Shown piece after piece: positions 58,509 to 64,000 of a stretch of 64,000 bases of DNA (positions are counted from its first letter, which is position 1; each line of letters opens with the position of its first letter). Below the pieces are notes generated by a model. The model saw only the letters and a program-made list of their open reading frames with translations. It did not search any database and was not told the origin of the DNA. The position numbers and the translations under genes were made by a program. The DNA lies in NCBI RefSeq assembly GCF_900240315.1, contig NZ_OEPZ01000005.1:1-64000 (forward strand), read 5' to 3'. This DNA comes from Dorea phocaeensis (GTDB lineage: Bacteria > Bacillota > Clostridia > Lachnospirales > Lachnospiraceae).

Positions 58509-59172
58509 TACGTTCCTGCTTTCTCATATCCTGATAGCCGATCACGACCGTCCATACATACGCGCATGTTTTTGGAATCATCAGCATTCCGATCATTGGA
58601 ATGGTGTCTGCCCAAAGGACGACCGGAATATAAAAACCAAAGCTTAGCACAATGGTCAGCCACATAAATCGGAAAGAACGATCGTGGTTTTCTTTTGCGC
58701 TTTTATAAAATAACAGAATGACCAAAAGGCCCAGCAGCGCAAATGGGATATTTCTGTAAATCCCCCATGAAAGCGGCGCGTTTGCACTTGTCCATTTATT
58801 TTGCGGGAACATACAGAGGATCACTCGGATGAGTGAAAGCACGTAGACTGTAACCGTTAAATTTCTTTTCCCTTCTACGTGGTAGCGAAGCCGCCATACA
58901 TAATAAAGCAGAATGTAAAATACGGTCATAGTCACCGAGGTAATCAGCTTCCCGATCCCCAGGGGGGCAGTATAATCTGCCAGGCCTGTCGTGCAAAGTG
59001 CGATTGCTCTCGGGACCAAATGAAATGCATCCCCAAGACCAAGTGTTACCGCCATAATTCCAAATAGTTTATACTGGACATTTCCTTTACATCCTTTGAT
59101 CATCAATATTCCAATGGTAACGACACTGATGAGATAAACAATGTCAAATAAAGTTTCTGCAATTGCCTGCAT
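58501..59172 (-). CDS. Seven-helix integral membrane protein, TetR partner
   Basis: The start is ATG 59172-59170 (MQAIAETLFDIVY) after GAGGAGAAAAA; the frame extends 14 codons further upstream without a site. The 223 residues are mostly hydrophobic with about seven helices (VYLISVVTIGILMI, FGIMAVTLGLGDAFHLVPRA, ITSVTMTVFYILLYYVWRL, PFALLGLLVILLFY, MWLTIVLSFGFYIPVVLWAD). The family is not recognised. The next gene, tetR, overlaps it. Confidence 0.75.
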   Translation of the reverse strand: MQAIAETLFDIVYLISVVTIGILMIKGCKGNVQYKLFGIMAVTLGLGDAFHLVPRAIALCTTGLADYTAPLGIGKLITSVTMTVFYILLYYVWRLRYHVEGKRNLTVTVYVLSLIRVILCMFPQNKWTSANAPLSWGIYRNIPFALLGLLVILLFYKSAKENHDRSFRFMWLTIVLSFGFYIPVVLWADTIPMIGMLMIPKTCAYVWTVVIGYQDMRKQERNE

Positions 59173-59308
59173 TTTTTCTCCTCTCTTCTTTTCATTTTTA
59201 TTCATATTGAACAATGTTCATTTTACTGTTCAATTTTATATCTGTCAAGAAAAGATTCCTTGCGGCAATTCTTTATTTAACAGTATCCGAAGGAGAGTAA
59301 AAGAAAAC

Positions 59309-59350
59309 GGCAGCACCTTCTGACTTATTCAGAAAGCGCTGCCCTCTTTT
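59309..59350. terminator. Terminator hairpin after the beta-helix wall protein
   Basis: A 15-bp imperfect stem, GGCAGC...GCTGCC (59309-59323 with 59329-59343), has T-rich sequence on both sides, ending the minus-strand surface-protein transcript. Confidence 0.75.
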
Positions 59351-61212
59351 TATTTATCGGCTTTTTTATTGTTATATCTTTTCATAACCAAGAGCGTAAG
59401 AAGTGAGCCAAGTGACAGTGTGAGTAACCAGCCAATATGATTGGTATCTCCGGTTTTAGGTACGCGGGAATTGGCAGGTTTCTGATTGGAAGTTCCACTG
59501 TTTTGGCCATTTGTCTGAGGCGTGTTAGGCTTAGTGTTTGGATCGGCCTTTCCACATACGGTACAGATGCCGTCTTTGTATTTGTGTCCCAAAGCTTTTA
59601 GTACCGTTTTTTCTTTTGAAATTTCTTGAGTCAGATCTGGATCTGAATAATGTTTGTTGCAGTAATCACAGTACCAGTATTCGATGTTTCCAGCAGTGTC
59701 ACAGGTAGGTGCGACTGCTTCGATATGTTTGGCGTTGTGAAGCTTTTCCACGCTGCCAGAACCTTCTAGCGTACCGGTTCCGGTTGTATGGTCTGGAATT
59801 GTTACTTCTCCATGATTGGTTATGGTACCGTTATTTTCTAACTGGGTATCAAGGGAAACCTCAAATAAAGCCTCAGGATCGACAGATACGGTTCCCTGAT
59901 TTTGAATGATAAGCTTTCCGCCTCCGGTTACCATTACGTTGCCCTGAATTGCCAAATCACCTGTGATTTCTAGGGTGGAACCTTCAGCAATTTCAAACGT
60001 AATCTTCTTGTCTGCTTCTATCACAAGATCCTTCAGTTTAAGATCCTTTTCGATCAGAACGGTATCGTTCGTATTTACCTGAATATTTCCGCTGTCTTTC
60101 TGAAGGAAGAACTGCTCCAAAGCGACATCGGACTGTGGCATAAATGTGATAGTTCCATCTTCATTATACCGATACTTATAATCGCGGTAGTCGGCTGGGC
60201 GAACATCACCAGGAGTGTCTGCCCATACCCAGTAGTTTACAGCGGGTTGTCCGGCAGGAAGCAGGATTGGAGTTGCAGCCACATCGATAATAATCAGGTC
60301 ATTAGCGCCTGCTTGAAAAGTATTTTCCCTGAAATCGACAGGAGTTCCGATGCTTCCTTTTACTTGAATGTAATGTTCAAATTTATCATATTTAATGGTA
60401 TTGCCGGTGAAGTCCGCCTGAGTTTGTAAATAAATAGATCCGGCGTTATCAAACGTATTATTCTTTACAACGATCTGGTTGTTGGCCGCAGTGGATGTTG
60501 TAATGGTAGTAGCTTCTAATCCGGCTCCGCTGGTAGGTCCATTGGAAACACTGTAAACACTGTTTGTGAAGTTACAATTTTCGATTAGGAAGTTACCGCT
60601 TACGTTCGGAAGCATAGTTCGGAATGCTCCATTGAACTCACTATTGGTAAAGGAGATTCTTCCGGTATCATCCTGGCCGTTAATATATAGCCCATAGGAC
60701 CATTCAGGAGCCTCTATGGTGACGCCGTTATTATTTGGCGTATTGATGAAGTGGCAGCGATTGATTGTTATATCTGCTTTATTGCCACTTGCCGTTACAG
60801 CACTTCCACCATCTCTTTTCGTTACGGAATAGTGAACCGTAACATTTTCAAGTTGGATAGATGTGCTTGCACTGCTATTTCCCAGTGATAAAAGGCTTCC
60901 CTTAGAATTGGTTTCATTTGGCTTAAGTGTAAGATTCTGGAGTGTTCCTGCCTTTACAGTAGAAAGACCAGAAATAGTATACTTGCTGCCTCCGTCTACG
61001 GTGATATTTTTGTCAAACGTGATGTCTTCCGTAACGTCAGACAGCAGCGTGACGGTGCTTCCATCCGGAGCATTCTCTACTGCTTTTTTCAGGGTTTCGT
61101 ATTTTGTTCCGTTTACTTCGGCGACATCTGAATTAGCAGCGAGAGATACAGCAGGGAAAAGACAGATTGCGGTTAAAAAACTTAAAACCATTGCGAATGC
61201 TTTCTTTTTCAT
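59350..61212 (-). CDS. Wall-anchored beta-helix surface protein (VPKTGD signal)
   Basis: 620 residues. A signal peptide (1 to about 25, AVSLAA) precedes a parallel beta-helix region (about 55-330) rich in Asn ladders (LQNLTLKPNE, ITINRCHFINTPNNNG, ISFTNSEFNG, FLIENCNFTNS, VVKNNTFDN). Next come further beta repeats, then two Cys-containing surface modules (TCDTAGNIEYWYCDYC and GHKYKDGICTVCGK), a Pro/Asn/Gln linker and the sorting signal VPKTGD (near 584) with a hydrophobic helix and basic tail. The beta-helix suggests glycan or host-surface binding. PKTG fits class B sortases of clostridia such as the one at 18210. Divergent from the GH127-like gene. Confidence 0.85.
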   Translation of the reverse strand: MKKKAFAMVLSFLTAICLFPAVSLAANSDVAEVNGTKYETLKKAVENAPDGSTVTLLSDVTEDITFDKNITVDGGSKYTISGLSTVKAGTLQNLTLKPNETNSKGSLLSLGNSSASTSIQLENVTVHYSVTKRDGGSAVTASGNKADITINRCHFINTPNNNGVTIEAPEWSYGLYINGQDDTGRISFTNSEFNGAFRTMLPNVSGNFLIENCNFTNSVYSVSNGPTSGAGLEATTITTSTAANNQIVVKNNTFDNAGSIYLQTQADFTGNTIKYDKFEHYIQVKGSIGTPVDFRENTFQAGANDLIIIDVAATPILLPAGQPAVNYWVWADTPGDVRPADYRDYKYRYNEDGTITFMPQSDVALEQFFLQKDSGNIQVNTNDTVLIEKDLKLKDLVIEADKKITFEIAEGSTLEITGDLAIQGNVMVTGGGKLIIQNQGTVSVDPEALFEVSLDTQLENNGTITNHGEVTIPDHTTGTGTLEGSGSVEKLHNAKHIEAVAPTCDTAGNIEYWYCDYCNKHYSDPDLTQEISKEKTVLKALGHKYKDGICTVCGKADPNTKPNTPQTNGQNSGTSNQKPANSRVPKTGDTNHIGWLLTLSLGSLLTLLVMKRYNNKKADK

Positions 61213-61439
61213 AATTTATCCTCCCAAGAATGTTTTATGATACTGTCTATATAGTATCACAGAAAAATGGCACAGGCTATTTCTTTGGAAAGAAATTTTA
61301 TGAAAATAAGAAAGAAAATCAATTTTTGAATATTTATTTGCATAAAAAAACCAACATTTATCGAAAGAAAGTCCATTTTAGGAGAGATGTATATAGCTGT
61401 ATAATGATAGAACAAACTTACTATGAGGAGGAAGGAGAA

Positions 61440-64000
61440 ATGAAAAGAAGATTTCTGGCAGGACTCTTGAGCGCTGCGATGATACTGACGATGACGACAG
61501 TCACCCCGGTTGGCGCGGCGCCAGAGGACAGCGAAGAAGCAGGGGCAAAATCAGCCGCAGTACTTTCTGACGAAGAACTTGGCACGAACATTGCTCCAAA
61601 AGCGACGGCGGATGCATCCTACACGAATGTGTGGAGCATCACTCCGGCGTCCATGAATGACGGGGAACTTGCTACGTCAGACCCTTATACCAGCTGGAAC
61701 AGCTGGGGCGGAAATGACGACACGTACCCATTAACTACATCTCTTACCTGGAATGCAGAGCAGGTAATCACAGGAATGCGTGTGATCTGGTGGGCAGACA
61801 ATGCTGAACTTCAGTCAAGTGCAAACGTAACATTCCCGAAGAGATGTGAAGTACACTATGTAGACGCGGAGGGAAATCCGCAGAGAATCACCGGAATGGT
61901 GAATGAAAAAGGCGACCCTTCTGATGAAGTGGGCGTTGTGTATGATTCCAGCTCCAACAACGGAATCAACGGAAACAACAAGTATTGGAACTATGTAAAA
62001 TTTGCAGAGCCGATTACGACAAAAGAACTTCAGATGAAGATTGAACGTAACGGAAGCGGCAGCAACGGTGTTGGTATCAGTGAGTGGGAAGTATTTGGAT
62101 ATGAAACAATTGCATCAGGTACCAATGTAGCTCCAGAGTCTAAGGTGACTGCTTCTTACACGAACAAGGATCTGGCAGAGACAGCAGCATCCGTAACGGT
62201 AGATGGCAAATTAGCAGGAAACGATCAGAACACAACATGGAACAGTGCAGGGGCTTCTAAAGAGGAGTATCCGGTGAAGGTCAACCTGGACTGGGGAGAA
62301 GCTGAATATAATGTCTCCAGTATGAGAGTGATGTGGTGGTCTGACAATGGTGCTGTTAAGTTCCCATCCGACTGTAAATTACAGTATTACAATACCCGTT
62401 CTAAAGACTGGGCTGATGTGACAGATATGGTGGATGAGACGGGAGCAAATGTAAAGTCTGTTGGCGTGAAGTTCGGAAACGAAGGCAAGCCGGGCGAGAA
62501 TGAAGCTGACTATACAGGTGAGAACAATCGTTACTGGAACGGCGTTTCTTTAAACGAGAATGTAAAGACGAATAAGCTTCGTCTGCTGGTTGGAAGTAAG
62601 AGCGCTTCTGAAGGCGTTGGAATCGGTGAGATCGAAGTGTATGGAACAAAGGCAGCCGTTACATTGGGAGAAAATGTGGCTCCAAATGCAGCAGCTTCCG
62701 CAAATGCACAGAACACACCTGTAACCAATGTAAACAATGGCGGATTAGCTGACGGTGCAGGATCCTCTTGGAATACCTGGGGCAGCAACACCTACCCAAC
62801 GACCGTAGCGCTTACCTGGGACGCTCCTTATGAATTAAATGGCATGAGAGTTATGTGGTGGGCAGATAATGGTAACCTTCAGGCGAACGGTAACGTTACA
62901 TTCCCGAAGAGCTGTGAGGTAGAATATTACGACCATGAGACCGGCTCCTGGAAGAAGATTACGGCTATGACAGATGAGACGGGAGCAAATGTTTCTTCTG
63001 TTGGTGTGAAATACGGAAGTGCAGATCAGGCTTCCAACCAGCCGGGAAATCACTTAAATGGAAACAACCGTTACTGGAATCAGGTGACGTTTGATGAATC
63101 AGTGAAGACGACTCAGATTCGAATGAATATTGACCGTAACGGATCCGGATCAAATGGTATCGGTATCGGTGAATGGGAAGTCTTTGGTGAAGAGATGACC
63201 GCAGAGTGGAATGAAATGGTTTCCGCACAGATTACCGGTAAAGACCGCATTATGAAGGGTGAGAAGGGCGTATTTACAGCAGAGAGCCTTCCGACCGGAT
63301 TAGAAGGAATGAGCTATAAGTGGGAACTGGCAGAGGGCAGCGAATTTATGTCCATCGAAGGTGCAGATAATAAGAAAGAAGTTACGATCAAAGCAAACGA
63401 AAGTGGATATGGAAAGCTGAATCTGACACTCTCTCGTAAAGAAAATGACAAGACAGTGAAAAGAACTGCAAGCATGGATATCAAGGTTGACGGAATTGAG
63501 AGCATCGACGAATATGTGACAGCTACAGAAGCAGGCACAGCTCCGATTCTTCCGAAGATGGTAGTCGCTAACGGAATTGCATTCGACGATCCGACACCAG
63601 AGTATTTCGGACCAACAGGCCATAACTTCGCAGAAGAATTTAATTCTAAATTAGTCCCGGTTGAATGGGAAAAAGTAGATAAGAAATTATATGCAAAAGA
63701 TCAGGTTGGAAAGACATTTGAGGTAAAAGGTAAAGTAACTGCTGGCGGAGAGGAATTCGATGCGGTTGCAAAGGTTACCGTTAACGAGCCGGTTGTTACA
63801 CCGGTTGCAAACAATACCGTTACCTTTGAGAATGTACAGCTTAACGATAATTTCTGGAATCCAAAACAGAAAGTAAATGCAGTAAATTCTCTAAACAAGG
63901 CAATTGCTCAGATTGAGCAGCCATCCGGTGGAGAGCCAAACTTCAAGAATGCGATCAAGAAGTTAAATGGTGAGCCTTATGACGAGTTCCAGGGATTCGT
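61440..64000 (+). CDS. Large secreted GH127-like beta-L-arabinofuranosidase, 5' part
   Basis: The start is ATG 61440 after GAGGAGGAAGGAGAA. The frame stays open to the end of the window (853 codons seen, no stop). A signal peptide (about 1-27) is followed by three discoidin-like (F5/8C, CBM32-type) modules beginning near residues 50, 228 and 411; each has a GMRVxWWADN or SMRVMWWSDN motif and a GxGISEWEVFG-type end. An Ig-like/Big_4 segment runs from about 585. From about 787 VTFENVQLNDNFWNPKQKVN begins, the typical entry of GH127 (DUF1680) enzymes. It probably removes beta-L-arabinofuranose from plant or glycoprotein glycans. The catalytic cysteines lie beyond the window. Confidence 0.8.
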   Translation, partial: MKRRFLAGLLSAAMILTMTTVTPVGAAPEDSEEAGAKSAAVLSDEELGTNIAPKATADASYTNVWSITPASMNDGELATSDPYTSWNSWGGNDDTYPLTTSLTWNAEQVITGMRVIWWADNAELQSSANVTFPKRCEVHYVDAEGNPQRITGMVNEKGDPSDEVGVVYDSSSNNGINGNNKYWNYVKFAEPITTKELQMKIERNGSGSNGVGISEWEVFGYETIASGTNVAPESKVTASYTNKDLAETAASVTVDGKLAGNDQNTTWNSAGASKEEYPVKVNLDWGEAEYNVSSMRVMWWSDNGAVKFPSDCKLQYYNTRSKDWADVTDMVDETGANVKSVGVKFGNEGKPGENEADYTGENNRYWNGVSLNENVKTNKLRLLVGSKSASEGVGIGEIEVYGTKAAVTLGENVAPNAAASANAQNTPVTNVNNGGLADGAGSSWNTWGSNTYPTTVALTWDAPYELNGMRVMWWADNGNLQANGNVTFPKSCEVEYYDHETGSWKKITAMTDETGANVSSVGVKYGSADQASNQPGNHLNGNNRYWNQVTFDESVKTTQIRMNIDRNGSGSNGIGIGEWEVFGEEMTAEWNEMVSAQITGKDRIMKGEKGVFTAESLPTGLEGMSYKWELAEGSEFMSIEGADNKKEVTIKANESGYGKLNLTLSRKENDKTVKRTASMDIKVDGIESIDEYVTATEAGTAPILPKMVVANGIAFDDPTPEYFGPTGHNFAEEFNSKLVPVEWEKVDKKLYAKDQVGKTFEVKGKVTAGGEEFDAVAKVTVNEPVVTPVANNTVTFENVQLNDNFWNPKQKVNAVNSLNKAIAQIEQPSGGEPNFKNAIKKLNGEPYDEFQGF

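Overview
The window looks like a chromosomal segment of a gut Lachnospiraceae (Clostridia, low-GC Gram-positive; the Blautia / Dorea / Mediterraneibacter / Ruminococcus torques-gnavus neighbourhood). The evidence is the strong AGGAGG ribosome sites, a class B sortase with PKTG-type sorting signals, the rpsF-ssb-rpsR and gdpP-rplI-dnaB gene orders, DUF951, DUF1847, DUF3810 and DUF5685 proteins, and a galacto-N-biose / lacto-N-biose pathway typical of mucin and milk-glycan degraders. The species cannot be fixed from sequence alone.

Layout. 1-7.9 kb: tRNA-Asn, a decayed YbaK-type deacylase, a LysR gene with two frameshifts, an S66 peptidase, two DUF genes, topB, then tRNA-Glu and two identical tRNA-Cys genes separated by decayed coding sequence. 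8-14 kb: a 1769-residue wall-anchored protein with two GH43 modules, then a short PrdA-like fragment. 14-21 kb: a minus-strand flavodoxin/J-protein/DUF5685/zinc-ribbon cluster, an L-cysteine desulfidase-like gene behind a structured leader, sortase B, DUF951, the S6-SSB-S18 operon and an MBL-fold hydrolase. 21.8-33.2 kb: the GNB/LNB locus (GH112 phosphorylase, CBM9-like protein, nagB, AraC regulator, ABC importer, nucleotidyltransferase, HexNAc 1-kinase, galE). 33.3-46.4 kb: housekeeping genes (gdpP, rplI, dnaB, ferredoxin, a two-component system, mutS2, an HtrA-like pseudoprotease, yhaM). 46.4-56.6 kb: rlmD interrupted at its 3' end by an ~8.4 kb integrative element. 56.6-57.9 kb: decayed accessory genes. 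58-64 kb: a TetR/membrane pair, a wall-anchored beta-helix protein, and the start of a large secreted GH127-like protein that runs off the end.

How the genes work together. The GH112 locus is a near-complete intracellular pathway. The ABC importer would bring in galacto-N-biose or lacto-N-biose, GH112 phosphorolyses it to Gal-1-P and HexNAc, the NahK-type kinase makes HexNAc-1-P, the nucleotidyltransferase makes a UDP-sugar, GalE interconverts epimers, and NagB drains GlcN-6-P to glycolysis. The sortase sits in the same window as two proteins with (V/P)KTGD sorting signals, which fits surface display of glycan-degrading enzymes.

The most interesting structure is the element in rlmD. A 17-bp direct repeat (47839-47855 and 56251-56267) lies in the same codon phase in rlmD and in the element's large serine recombinase. 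Integration therefore swaps C-terminal tails: rlmD now ends with a tail brought by the element, and the recombinase now ends with the displaced rlmD tail, whose remainder is decaying downstream. The element carries no visible conjugation or replication gene. It does carry a ClpX-like AAA+ ATPase, a J-domain protein, an apparent stand-alone ~250-nt structured RNA with its own promoter and terminator, a Cys-motif protein, and several long palindromes. A second notable layer is a dispersed ~45-75 bp palindromic repeat (four copies) that forms terminator-like hairpins between genes and, in one case, supplies the last codons of both flanking genes.
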